Positions 23,030 through 34,000 of a stretch of DNA of 64,000 bases are shown piece by piece. Within the stretch, counting starts at the first letter, position 1. Each line of letters starts with the position of its first letter. The notes beneath the pieces are model-generated. The model was not told the DNA's origin. It worked only from the letters and a program-made list of their open reading frames with translations, and searched no databases. The position numbers and the translations under genes are program-made. This DNA is from Tupaia tana (Eukaryota > Chordata > Mammalia > Scandentia > Tupaiidae), in NCBI GenBank assembly GCA_026018925.1, contig JAKSZU010000003.1:185101505-185165504 (forward strand), given 5' to 3'.

Positions 23030-23900
23030 GGCATGTTTGAGAAACAGAAGGAACAGATCATACTAGAAGAGAGTATGTAAAGGTGGTAGGAGATGAGATC
23101 ATCTGGGAAATCACATTATTTAAGGCCCTTGGATCATGACAGACTTTGGACTTTGTTTTTCTTTGAGAGAGATGAGGTACTCCAGTGGAGAATTTTAAGC
23201 AAAAAAATGACATGATATGATTTATGTCTTAAAAAAATTCACCTAACTTCTGTGACCAGAATAGACTAGAGAGAGAGGCAGAGAGAGCCACCAGGATATT
23301 GCAATAATCCTGCAAAAGATGACCATGGCCTAGACCAGAGCATATCAGTAGAGGTGCTAAGAAATTTTTGGATTCTTAGGACCAGCAGTTAGCGTAATGG
23401 CTATGTTGCTGGACTCCCATGTAGTTGACAGCGGTTCGAGTCCCGGACCCGGTGGTTTAAAACTCACGTTGGGCACATGTGCATGCGTGCCCAAGATCCC
23501 GAGAGAAGAATGGAGGAGAAGGGATTGCAGCGTGGCCATCACCCCTGGGGGCTGATTTCTTGCTTTCTGTCTCTCTGTCTCTCTCTGTCTGAAGGCAAGC
23601 ACATACACCCTATGGCAAAATACTCTCAAAAAAAAAAAAAAAAAAGAAATTTTTGCATTCCAGAATTTGCTTATGAAATGGATATGAAGTATAAGAGAGA
23701 GAGAAAAAAGATTCAGGATTATGCCAAGATTTTTGGTTTGTTCAATTGAAACAAAGAGCATATTTTGTAGAACTAAACAATCAATTTCATTTTGGAGATA
23801 GTAATTTTTGAATATAAGTAGAAATGTTGAATAAAGAGTTGGACATATGAGTCAAGTTCATAGGGCAGGACCTGTTAAGAACATTACAAAGTGTTGTAGT
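23030..23900 (+). mobile_element. L2-like LINE relic, split by a SINE
   Basis: CTTGGATCATGACAGACTTT, GAATTTTAAGCAAAAAAATG ACATGAT-like, and ATATTGCAATAATCCTGC are the widespread eutherian L2-type blocks. Resumes after the SINE with AGAAATTTTTGCATTC. Family assignment is by memory of the motif order. Confidence 0.55.
23379..23643 (+). mobile_element. Long tRNA-derived SINE
   Basis: Near-consensus, with intact B box GGTTCGAGTCCCGGACC and a duplication of about 18 bp (AAGAAATTTTTGGATTC left, AAGAAATTTTTGCATTC right). Contains the CACCCCTGGGGGC variant of the GC palindrome. Confidence 0.95.
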
Positions 23901-24079
23901 CAATACAGATGCTGTTCCTAGATGAGATTATCCAGAATATGAGTATGAGAAAGGTGGAGAAGATGTCAGAAGAAAAAGCAATGAAAAACATGGGGGCATA
24001 TTCAGATCAGGAAAATGAGAAAGAATATGTCACAGAGATCAAGGCAAGGGGCAGGCCTTCAGAAGAAAACTTCTCCATG

Positions 24080-25641
24080 GCTCCTGAGAACTAGTGATTT
24101 TGCGTGGCATGCTTGCACGCTGTGCAGTTTTTTATTTTTTGCTTTTTTTAAAAAAGTAAGTTTTTTGGTTGTTTTTTCTTTTTTTAAATTCTTTTTCTCT
24201 CTGTTACTTTTTCTCTTTTCTTTTCTCTCTCTTTCTCTGTTTCCTTGTCTTTTTCTTTGATCTCATCTGCTCCTCAATCTCCATTCTCTGTGTTTCAAGA
24301 CAGATCTAAGGGAACCATAGCCAAACATCCAAATACTATTAGGGTTAACATATTCCTCAATATCCACTGAATCTGCTGCACAAAGGGATAAAAACGAAAT
24401 GACAAATAGATCCCAGATCACCTGCTTCTGCCGCTCCTAAATGCACAGATTGAACTTCAAGAATTAGGAAGAAACACACCATCCATCAGATGACTAGAAG
24501 TCACCGCAGGGCCATAAGATATAGGGGAAAGCAAGAAAATACCTCTCCTCCTAGGGAAAAAATAACTTCTCTTCATCCACAGACAGTTCAATGGAAATCA
24601 TGGAAATGTCTGATAAAGAATTTAGAATATTAGTAATGACAAAGTTAACAGAGATGAAAGAGAAGAGAGATAATGAACTGAGGAAGAGGCAGGAGAAAGG
24701 AGCTGACAAGTTCCAGGAGATGAGGAAATTCTTGCAAGGTCTAAAAAAGGAATTACACACTTTAAAAAATAATCAAATAGACCTGTTAGAAATGAAGGCT
24801 ATAATACAAAAAGTCAAAATCTTCCTTGAAAGTATTAAAAGCAGACTAGATCATACAGAAATAGAATCTCAGACATAGAAGAGAAAATTGGTGGCCTAGA
24901 GAAATCCACCAGAAAGATTGAGAAAATTGTCCAAAAAAATGAGAATAATATACAATAAATAATAGATACCATCAAACGTCCAAACATCCATATAATTAGT
25001 ATCCCAGAATGTGAAGAGACTCATAAGGACATTGATAATCTATTCCATGAAATCCTGGAAGAAAACTTCCCAAACCTAGAGAGGCACTCAAAGATCCAGT
25101 CCCAAGAAATACAAAGGACCCCAAATAGAATCAACCCAAGAAGATCTCCAAGACATATTATAGCCAGATTGACCAAAACCACAGACAAAGACAAGATACT
25201 AAGATTGGCAAGAGAAAAACAGCACGTTACCTACAAAGGACATTCCATCAGGCTACCAGCAGACCTCTCATCAGAAACAATGTGAGTGAGGAAAGAATGG
25301 GAAAATATATTCAAAGTATTAAGGGAAAAGCAATTTCAAGCAAGAATACTGTATCTGGCAAGATTATCCTTCATATGGGAAGGAAAGGCAAGTACATTCT
25401 CAGATAAACAAAACCTGAGAATTTACCAACAGCAGACCAGAAATCCAAGAAGTTCTCAAGGGAGTTCTATACCAGGAAAATTAAATACAGACACACAGAG
25501 TCAGAGTTCAAAAACTAAGAAAATGACCAACTTAATCGTAGGGACAAGTCTGAAGTTGAACATTATATCCCAGAATTTAATCGGGCAGATCGAATCACAA
25601 CAGAAGATCGATGAAGTACATAAGACTGAACTGGTGAAATA
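24080..25641 (+). pseudogene. Decayed L1-type ORF1 with 5' UTR (HAL1-like candidate)
   Basis: A broken ORF1 of L1 type. From 24591 a frame of 95 codons covers the charged N-terminal coiled-coil part (EMSDKEFRILVM, KRDNELRKRQ). After a shift, the RRM-like region follows: IISIPECEE near 25000 and HIIARLTKTTDKDKIL near 25155-25200. A stop at 25281-25283 then precedes RKEWENIFKVLREKQFQAR and LSFIWEG. It is clearly homologous to the ORF1 at 30.07-31.03 kb but much older. At about 25530 it enters a start resembling that of L1 ORF2 (MTNLIVGT) but leaves it after roughly ten codons. No EN or RT follows. Instead comes a 3' region that recurs without L1 ORF2 at 10.5 kb. That arrangement fits half-L1 (HAL1) elements; an L1 with a large ORF2 deletion is the alternative. 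Confidence 0.7.
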
Positions 25642-25658
25642 GCATTTTATGACTTTTG

Positions 25659-25685
25659 TTTTTCTTTTGTTTTTTGGAGAGGGTT

Positions 25686-25736
<51 letters not shown>

Positions 25737-25969
25737 ACAGGGCACGTGCACTCACCAGAAAGACAGAGACAGAGAGAGAGAAAGCGAGAAATCACCCCCC
25801 AGAGGGGATGGCCACACCGCAATCCCTTCTCCTCCATTCTTCTCTCGGGATCTTGGGCATGCACGCACACATGCCCAGCGTGAGTTTTAAGCCACCAGGT
25901 CCAGGACGCAAACTGTGGTCAACTACATGGGAGTCCAGCGACATAGCCATTACGCTAACTGCTGGTCCT
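25659..25969 (-). mobile_element. Long tRNA-derived SINE with 47-base T run
   Basis: Minus-strand copy with a perfect 17-bp duplication GCATTTTATGACTTTTG (25642-25658 and 25970-25986). The tail is an uninterrupted T47 on plus (25687-25733), preceded by TTTTTGGAGAGGGTTG, as if the tail had been extended or duplicated. It splits the ORF1-type element. Confidence 0.96.
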
Positions 25970-25986
25970 GCATTTTATGACTTTTG

Positions 25987-26342
25987 ACTAAAACATTGCT
26001 GATTTTCTTCTAGGCTTTGTTGTCAGGTTTTAAGGATTTTTGTCCTGTCTTGAGCTGCTAATAGGTTCATGAACCTAGTATTTGAACAGAATTCTAACCT
26101 ATTTCCTGCCTTTAAGTTTTAAGTAAAGTTCCTTAGCATTTCTTTGATTTATTAAAGTTAAAACTGCTTTTCTTAAAATTATCAGCTGAACTTACTATTG
26201 GAAGTAGTTAGATTATTTAAGAAATTTTGTGATCAATAAAATGTGGGGGGGAAAAGGAATGGAAAACAACTGTAGACACCAGAGATAGTGTGGGACAAGG
26301 GTGGGAAATGACAGAGGGTCAGAAATAGGGGTAAAAAACAAA

Positions 26343-26397
<55 letters not shown>

Positions 26398-26560
26398 CTT
26401 ATATTGAATATTTATATAATATAAATTTTATATATTATATATTTGTACATATTTATATTATATATTTTTATATATTTCATATATATATAATATGAAACTA
26501 GAAATGAAAAATTATTGATGATAATATGCATGATTAAGCCACTAAGCAGTATATTCTGCA
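25987..26560 (+). mobile_element. 3' region of the ORF1-only-like element
   Basis: Continues the element after the SINE. From 26180 it matches the 10.55-kb copy (GCTGAACTTACTATTGGAAG, ATCAATAAAATGTG, GGAATGGAAAACAACTGTAG, GGGAAATGACAGAGGGTCAG), carries a microsatellite at the same point, and resumes at GAAATGAAAAATTATTGATG to TGATTAAGCCA. Confidence 0.65.
26342..26500. repeat. (AT)n(AC)n(AT)n compound microsatellite
   Basis: ATATAT into ACACAC (26361-26389) and back into a long AT-rich tract to about 26500. Confidence 0.95.
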
Positions 26561-26639
26561 TGGGAAATTATGTTTTGTATGTTGTGACGATGCTCAGGGA
26601 ATGAATGTAAATTAATTAAGAAAAATGTTTCAGAAAATA

Positions 26640-26740
26640 AAAGCTCATGGAAATAAGTATAATGGGAAAACTATGTATGAATTTCAAAAATTTTTTGTAC
26701 CAAAATAAATTCATACTTTAATTCTTAAAAAAAAAAAAGA
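26640..26740. mobile_element. Partial mariner-like MITE
   Basis: AGCTCATGGAAATAAGTATA, GGGAAAACTATGTATG and TTTTTGTACCAAAATAAATTC match the interior of the MITEs at 10.2 and 17.2 kb, but neither terminal inverted repeat is clear. Confidence 0.5.
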
Positions 26741-26939
26741 AAATGACAGCCCTTAAAAAAATCAATTATCACTCTTGATTTTAAAAAAATCACTCTGTAA
26801 GATAGAAATTAGGTACATTTTTATAGTGTAATAAAATATATATTTTTAAGATTCAAAAAAAAAAAAGGAGCAACCAGTAAAGTAGGAAGAAAATCAAGAG
26901 AGAAGGCAATATCTGAAGAAAATATTTTAAGGAGGGACT

Positions 26940-27165
26940 GTAGGCCTGGATGGTGACAGAGCAATAAAACACAATGTTCTGTGAGGCTGATCCTCATATG
27001 AAAGTTTCAGGTTCACATCCAGAGACCTCCCTGACGTGCCAGGCACAAGCGTGCTTATCATCGGAGGACAGCTGAAGCTGGGGGTAGATTGCAGTGTCAA
27101 GATTGCTCTCTGTTTCTCTCATTCAGGAAAGGAATAAATAAATACTTTTTTTTTTTTTTTAAAAA
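26940..27165 (+). mobile_element. SINE family C
   Basis: Same block order as the copy at 7.68 kb (CCAGAGACCTCCCTGACGTG, CAGCTGAAGCTGGGGGTAGA, TTGCAGTGTCAAGATTGC, CTCTGTTTCTCTC, AATAAATAAATAC). Flanked by AAGGAGGGACT (26929-26939 and 27166-27176), which confirms a retroposed unit of about 225 bp. Confidence 0.85.
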
Positions 27166-27264
27166 AAGGAGGGACTATTCAACCATAATAAATGTTAGTG
27201 AGTGATCTAGATAAATGAAGACTGAGAACCAATAATTTGTCTTAGTAACAAAGAGTTCTAAATA

Positions 27265-27578
27265 CAGGTTTAGTATCCCTTACATGAAATGCTTGGAACT
27301 GGAAGTATTTCAGATTTTTTTTTTGATTCTGAATATTGGCATATACATAATGAAATATCTTGGAGATGGTGCCCAAGTAGAAATACAAAATTCATTCATG
27401 TTTTATATACTTCTTATATACATAGGCTACATACTTTTATACCATATTTTTGTATTGCAGCATTTTGACTGTGACCCATCACATGAACTCATTAATTCTC
27501 CACATGTGGCATCAGATCAGTTCTCAAAAATTTTTCATATTTTGGAGCATTTTAGATTTTGGATTAGGATACTCAACC
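27265..27578. mobile_element. Tigger-type DNA transposon relic (MER44-like)
   Basis: Left end CAGGTTTAGTATCCCTTAC and right end GGATTAGGATACTCAACCT are inverted repeats, with TA on each side. Interior has GAAATGCTTGGAACTGGAAG and ATATACATAATGAAATATCT. About 314 bp and without transposase, so a non-autonomous pogo/Tigger-class element. The exact family name is from memory. Confidence 0.8.
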
Positions 27579-28055
27579 TATATTGATAAAAGCAATTTGT
27601 GTCAAGTGGTAGGGACAGAGTTTTAATTGGAGTAGGTTCATGAAATTGACTAGCTTGCTTACATATTAAAACATGTTATGGAACTTCAAAAATTAAGACA
27701 TGCCTATTGGCACAAGAATAGAAAGTCAGGCCAATGTAACAGAATAGAATTTCCAGAAGTATATCCAAATATCTATGAGAATTCAGTATATCATAAAGGT
27801 AACATTTCAAGGATAAACGGTGTTGAAATAAACTATATACCATCTGGAAAAAGATAAAGTCAGATCCAACTTTATCCTTTCAAGATTTACAATAAACTGC
27901 TTTAATGAAGAGAGAAAAGAAACTTCTCAAAGAAGACATGGGTAAACTCCTGTATACTTGGAGTATGAAAACTTTTCTAACTATGACTCAAATTCTAGAA
28001 GCTGCACAAAAGATTAATAAATTAATCTAAACAAAAATTTAACAAATTGATATTT

Positions 28056-28255
28056 CCTGGAGAGACAGAAAGTGAGAAATCAGCCCCCCAGGGGTGATGG
28101 CCACACTTCAATCCCTCTCCTCCATTCTCCTCTCAGGATCTGGGGTATGCACACACACATGCCCTATGTGAGTTTTAAGTCACCAGGTCTGGTACTTGAA
28201 CTGAGGTTGGCTACTTGGGAGTCCAGCAATGTAACCATTATGCCATCTGCTGGGC
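28056..28255 (-). mobile_element. Long tRNA-derived SINE, 3' truncated
   Basis: Head and middle are present on minus, but the A-tail, the CTATAGCAAAAACC end and half of the CT-rich stretch are missing, so the left side starts abruptly in GAGAGACAGAAAGTGAG. No clear target duplication. Loss after insertion is likelier than a tail-less insertion. Confidence 0.85.
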
Positions 28256-28639
28256 CCAACAGATGTATGGTATTTCAAAAGTCAGATGATAAACTGAAAA
28301 AGATATTTCAATACTTACAAGGAAGAACTGATCCTCTACTATTATTATAAAATGAAACAAAATTATGAAAATATAGAAAAAATTGGCAAAAGACATAAAC
28401 TGAATTCATAGGAAAAAAGTTATTAATAGCCTGTAACTATATATCTAGTTACTAACTCATAAAAAAAGGAAAATAAAATGAAAATGCATGATATAGTTTT
28501 ATTATCAACAGTCAGATGGGTAGCAATCCAGAAATTTAACAATGTGCTTTGTTGTGGGGCTTTGTGGGCAAAAGGGCAGCATGGTGCAAAGTCCATGGAT
28601 GATAATCCAGAAATATTTTATCAAATTACAATTGCATGG

Positions 28640-29085
28640 TATTGGTTTCCTAGGGCTGTTGTAACAAAGTACCACAAAACTGGTAGCTTAAAATAACAGA
28701 TACTTAATCTTTCATGGTTATGGAGACTAGAAGTCCAAAATGAAGGTTTTGGGAGGACCATAGAGAAGGCTCATGGGAAGACTTCTTTATTTCTTACTAA
28801 CTTCTGTGGTTTCTGGTCATTCTTGGCATTCCATGGTTTGTACGCACATCACCTCAATCTTTGCCTCCATCTTGACATGGCATTCTTCCCTGTGTGTCTC
28901 TGTGCAAATCTCCTTCTTCTAATAAGGATATGTCATTGGATTAGGGCCCATCTTAATCCAGAATGATCTCATTTTAACCTGATTACATCTGCAAAGACTA
29001 TTTCCAAATAAGGTCCCATTTACACATTCCAAAGGTTAGGACTTGAACATATCTTCCAAGGGACACAAATTCAGGATGCAATTCA
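28640..29085 (-). mobile_element. MaLR-type solo LTR, antisense
   Basis: Runs from TTGGTTTCCTAGGGCTGTTG TAACAAAG through GGATTAGGGCCCATCTTAAT and TTTCCAAATAAGGTCCCATT to GGGACACAAATTCAGG. About 445 bp and near full length. Inserted in the old sense L1. No internal retroviral region is present. Confidence 0.75.
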
Positions 29086-29446
29086 AACATATACTCTTCC
29101 TTTGGCTCAGCAACCTCATTTGGAGGAATTTTATCCTGCACATTTACATCTCTGTGGAATTACTTGTACATAAAGTTATTCATCACAGTATTGTTTATAA
29201 CAAAAAAATGACTGACAGTAACTCAGGTTGCTACATACTAGGACTAGCTGAACCATAGAAGATCTGCATAATAAATTGTGTTTAGTCGAAGGCATGATTG
29301 AGGAAACTCAATGCTTAAATACACAATGACCTCTGGTAGCTATTGTTAGATAGAGAAAAGTTTGTATTTTATCCCACCTTTTGGGTAAGAAAAGGATAAA
29401 ACAAATAATACTAAATGTCTGTACTCCATGGCAGAGTAAAAGTCTC

Positions 29447-29460
29447 AAAAGAGGATTGGG
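29447..29460 (+). repeat. Target-site duplication, left copy, of the large L1
   Basis: AAAAGAGGATTGGG, identical to the copy at 35193-35206. The site (CTC/AAAAG) is acceptable for L1 endonuclease, which nicks T-rich/A-rich junctions. Confidence 0.9.
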
Positions 29461-30070
29461 GACACCCCCATCTTTCGACCCCTGGGCCAGGATCTTCGAG
29501 GGAGGACTGCCCCCCAGTAGTTCCAGCCCCGGGACCCCCAGGCCAGACCCCCCTCTTTCAGCCAGGTACATTTTTTTTCCTTTTTTTTTTTCTTTCTCTG
29601 TCCTGTTACCCACATCTTTCAATTGTAAATTTCTCTCTTCTGATCAACACACAGGAACGCCCTCAGTTCATCCACACCACACTCCCATCTTTTGACCCCT
29701 GGCGAAATCGCGCGCTGAGCTAGCCCGCGACTTTTTCTTTATTCTACATATTATTTTCTTCCCAGTTTCCCAATCCTCACATCCTTTATCTGCACCATCC
29801 CTGGCTGTCCAGATAGGTCTAGAATTACAATTCTGAAACATTCTAGCATTTTAAGACTCTCTAGAATCCTCCATTTCCCTGAAACACCTGTGAAGAAGGA
29901 GATACATTTCTTTGGACACCTGAAGTGAATACTTTTTCTTGGTTTACATTACTAAACACAATTGAAGATAGACTTCAGCTGTCTCCATTCCATATCAGAA
30001 AGGAAACACACTTGCTTCTATTAGAAGAAACCTTCTCGTAAAAGGTTTTTCAAAGGGAACACATCTCCCA
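29461..30070 (+). promoter_or_regulatory. L1 5' UTR (putative internal promoter)
   Basis: GC-richer start (GGGACCCCCAGGCCAGACCC near 29531), a T-rich block (29571-29592) and a CpG cluster GGCGAAATCGCGCGC near 29701. L1 5' UTRs carry internal RNA polymerase II promoters; that this stretch acted as one is inference from position. The phrase CATCTTTCGACCCCTGG recurs at 29689 with one base changed, hinting at partial internal duplication. Confidence 0.6.
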
Positions 30071-31026
30071 ATGGGTAGAAGTACAAGAACCTCAGGCCTG
30101 AATAAAGCAGGAAATATGTCTCCATCAAAGGAACACAGTAACTCCCTTCCTGTTCCTGAAAAAATTGAGGACGTTACCAAAATGTCCGAGAGAGACTTTA
30201 GAACATTCATGTTGAACAAATACTATGAGCTGGAACAGAAAAGAGACAATGAATTACAGGAGATGAGAAAATCCTTCAATGATATGAAGGAAGAAATTCT
30301 GAGGAAGAATAATACTGAACTATTAGAGGTGAAGTCTGAAATACAGGAAATCAAAAACTCTCTTGAAAGTATTAAAAGTCGATTAGACCATGCTGAAGGT
30401 CGAATCTCTGATGTAGAAGATAAAACTTCTGACCTAGAGGAAACCACCAAAAAGATAGAGAAAATAACAAAAAAAATGAAGATAATATACGAGAATTACT
30501 AGATTCCATTAGACGTCCTAACGTCCGCATAATTGGTATCCCAGAAGGTGAAGAAACTAATAAGAGCGTGGAAAACCTATTCCATGAAATCTTGGAAGAA
30601 AATTTCCCAAGCATAGAGAGGCACTCCAACATCCAGACCCAAGAAATACAAAGGACATCAAATAGAATCAACCCAAGAAGATCTTCCCCAAGGCATATCA
30701 TAGCCAGACTGGCTAAGACCACAGATAGAGATAAGATACTAAAACTAGCAAGAGAGAAACGACAAGTGACTTACAAAGGTCACCCCATCAAGCTAACACC
30801 AGACTTCTCAACGGAAACAATGCAAGCAAGGAAAGAATGGGAAGATGTATTGAAAGTGTTAAGAGAGAAACAATTTCAACCAAGACTATTGTATCCTGCA
30901 AGATTATCCTTCATATGGGAAAAAAAGATTAAAATCTTCTCAGACAAACAAAACCTGAAAGAATTTGCCAGCACCAGGCTAGCTCTCCATGAAACCCTGA
31001 AGAAAGTACTGTTCCAGGAAAACTAA
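30071..31026 (+). pseudogene. L1 ORF1 (RNA-binding chaperone), one frameshift
   Basis: Homologous to L1 ORF1p, the trimeric RNA-binding partner that coats L1 RNA in cytoplasmic particles. The start at 30071 (MGRSTRTSG) matches the usual MGK-like start. Residues about 40-140 are heptad-rich and highly charged (coiled coil). A one-base loss in an A-run (30469-30476) shifts the frame and brings a stop at 30500. The rest continues one frame over: IIGIPEGEE (RRM region), then HIIARLAKTTDRDKILKLAR and RKEWEDVLKVLREKQFQPR of the C-terminal domain, ending at a TAA. The span equals about 318 codons, against 338 in human. The run-length loss looks like a simple slippage mutation after insertion. Confidence 0.92.
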
Positions 31027-31070
31027 AGAAGTAACAGCCAGAAACAAAAGAGTAAAAGGCAACTAAGACA

Positions 31071-34000
31071 ATGGCCAACTTAAATGCCGGGACAGATCCA
31101 TTAACATCAACAATAACATTGAATGTTAATGGATTAAACTCTCCAATCAAGAGACACAGACTGGCTGAATGGGTTAAAAAACAAAAACCCTCTATCTGTT
31201 GCCTACAGGAAACCCACTTCATGGATAAAGATATACATAGACTGAAAGTGAAGGGTTGGAAAAAGATTTTCCATGCAAATGGGAACCAAAAAAGAGCTGG
31301 AGTCGCAATACTGATCTCTGACAAAATAGGCTTTAAAGCAAAAACTGTTCGAAGAGACAAAGAAGGGCACTATATTGTAGTAAAAGGATCAATCGATCAA
31401 GAAGATATAACGCTTATTAATATCTATGCGCCCAACACAGGAGCACCCAAATATGTAAAGGAAAGACTGCTAGATCTAAAAAGGGAGATAGACTGCAACA
31501 CACTAATTGTTGGAGACCTCAACACTGCACTATCCCCCCTGGATAGATCATCTAGACAAAAAATAGGTAAAGAGATAAAAGATCTAAATGATATCATAAA
31601 TCAAATGGACTTAACAGACATCTACAGAACTTTCCATCCTAAAACCTCAAGATACACTTTTTTCTCGCCGCCACATGGAACATTCTCGAAGATTGACCAC
31701 ATCATTGGGCACAAAGCAAGCCTCTACAGATTCAAAAGCATAGAAACTATACCCAGCATCTTCACTGACCATGATGGAATTAAACTTGAGTTTAATTTCA
31801 AGAGAAATCCTCAAAAATACTCAAATACATGGAAACTTAATAACCTACTCCTGGATGACTCCACAACTACTGAAGAAATAAAGACTGAAATCAAAAGGTT
31901 CATGGAAGCCAATGACAATGAGGACACGAGTTTCCATAATCTTTGGGACACTGCTAAAGCAGTCATAAGAGGGAAGTTCATAGCAATTAGTGCACATAAG
32001 AGGAGCATGGAAAGAAGGCAAATGGATCACCTAACATCATGCCTCACAGAATTGGAAAAGCAACAGCAAAAAGATCCAAAAAACTCCAGGAGAAAGGAAA
32101 TAATAAAGATATGAGCAGAAAAAAATGAAATAGAAAATAAACAAACTATACAGAAAATAAATGAAAGTAAAAGCTGGTTCTTTGAAAAGATAAACAAAAT
32201 TGATACACCACTAGCGAGACTTACTAAGAAGAAGAGAGAAAAGAACCAGGTGAATCAGATCTGCAATGAAGCAGGCAAAATAACAACAGACATAGTAGAA
32301 ATAAAAAACATTATTAGGGGATACTATGAACATCTGTATGCCAAGAAACAAGATAATTTGGATGAGATGGACAAATTTCTGGACAGGTATAATCTACCTA
32401 GATTGAGCCAGGAGGATATAGAAAGTCTGAATAGGTCCATAACAAGCCAGGAGATCAAATCAGTTATAAATAACCTCCCAACAAAGAAAAGCCCTGGCCC
32501 TGATGGATTCACCTCTGAATTCTACAAAACTTTCAAAGAAGAGTTAACCCCCATTCTGCTCAAGTTATTTCTAAATATCCAAAAGGGTGAATCTCTCCCT
32601 AATTCATTCTACGAAGCCTCTATCACCCTTATCCTTAAAACTGATAAGGACAGGACAAGGAAGGAAAACTATAGACCAATATCCCTGATGAATATAGACG
32701 CGAAGATTCTCAACAAGGTACTAGCAAATAGTATACAACAACTTATCAAAAAGATTATACATCATGATCAGGTAGGCTTTATCCCAGGAATGCAAGGTTG
32801 GTTCAACATACGCAAAACCATAAATGTAATACACCATATTAATAGGAAGAAAGATAAAAACCATATGGTCATGTCAATTGATGCAGAAAAAGCATTTGAT
32901 AAGATACAACATCCCTTCATGATCAAGACTCTAAGCAAAATGGGCATAGAAGGGCCATTTCTCAACACAATAAAAGCTATCTATGAAAAACCCATAGCAA
33001 ACATCATCCTCAATGGAGAAAAGCTGAAAGCTTTTCCACTAAAAACGGGTACAAGACAAGGATGTCCACTTTCTCCACTCCTCTTCAATATAGTACTAGA
33101 AGTCTTGGCCATTGCAATCAGAAAAGAGGAAAAAATAAAAGGCATTCAAATAGGAAAAGAAGAGGTGAAACTCTCTCTATTTGCAGATGACATGATTGTA
33201 TACATAGAAGACCCAATGGTTTCCATAAAAAAATTTCTGGAAGTAATACATGAATACAGTAACGTTGCAGGTTACAAAATTAATATCCAGAAATCTATAG
33301 CATTTCTGTATACGAACAACAGGCAGACTGAGATGGAACTGAAAAAAGTTGTTCCATTTACCATAGCCACAAAAAGTATAAGATACTTAGGGATAAATCT
33401 AACTAAAGAAGTTAAAGACCTCCACAAGGAAAACTATGAGAAGATAAAAAAAGAAATTGAAAATGACACAAAAAAGTGGAAGGACATCCCATGTTCCTGG
33501 ATTGGAAGAATTAATATAATCAAAATGGCAATTTTACCCAAATTAATCTACCTATTTAATGCAATGCCAATCAAAGTACCAGACACATTCTTCACAGATC
33601 TAGGAAAGACAATCATAACGTTTGTCTGGAATCATAAAAGACCCCGTATTGCCAAAGCAGTTTTGCACAAGAAGAATGGAGTGGGCAGCATCTCACTCCC
33701 TGACCCCAAAATATACTACAAAGCTGTGGTAATCAAAACAGCATGGTACTGGCACAGGAACAGACAGGTGGACCAATGGAACAGAATAGAGTCTCCAGAA
33801 ATGAATGCTCAAGCATACAGCCAACTGATTTTTGACAAGGGGCACCAGTCAATCCTGTGGGAAAAGGATAACCTCTTCAGCAAATGGTGTTGGCAAAACT
33901 GGATCTCCACTTGCAGAAAGATGAATCTGAACCCCTACCTCTCACCTCTGACAAAAATAAAGTCAAGGTGGATCAATGATCTAAACCTAAGACCTCAAAC

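Larger units (their letters stand above)
27690..29446 (+). mobile_element. Old LINE-1 ORF2 C-terminal part and 3' region, sense
   Basis: TATTGGCACAAGAATAGAAA, CAGTATATCATAAAGGTAAC, ACTATGACTCAAATTCTAGA and, near the right end, TTCATCACAGTATTGTTTAT are in L1 ORF2 order. It is interrupted by a SINE at 28.06 kb, a MaLR LTR at 28.64 kb, and ended by the large young L1 at 29.46 kb. Frame fully lost. Confidence 0.7.

Noticed and set aside
28640-29085. Intact endogenous retrovirus
   Set aside because: Only LTR-type sequence is present; no gag, pol or env frames occur here or beside the other MaLR LTRs.
29400-29720. CpG island or host promoter
   Set aside because: The GC-richer patch belongs to the L1 5' UTR and has few CpGs.
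31811-32030. Antisense frames inside L1 ORF2
   Set aside because: Shadows of the ORF2 coding strand.
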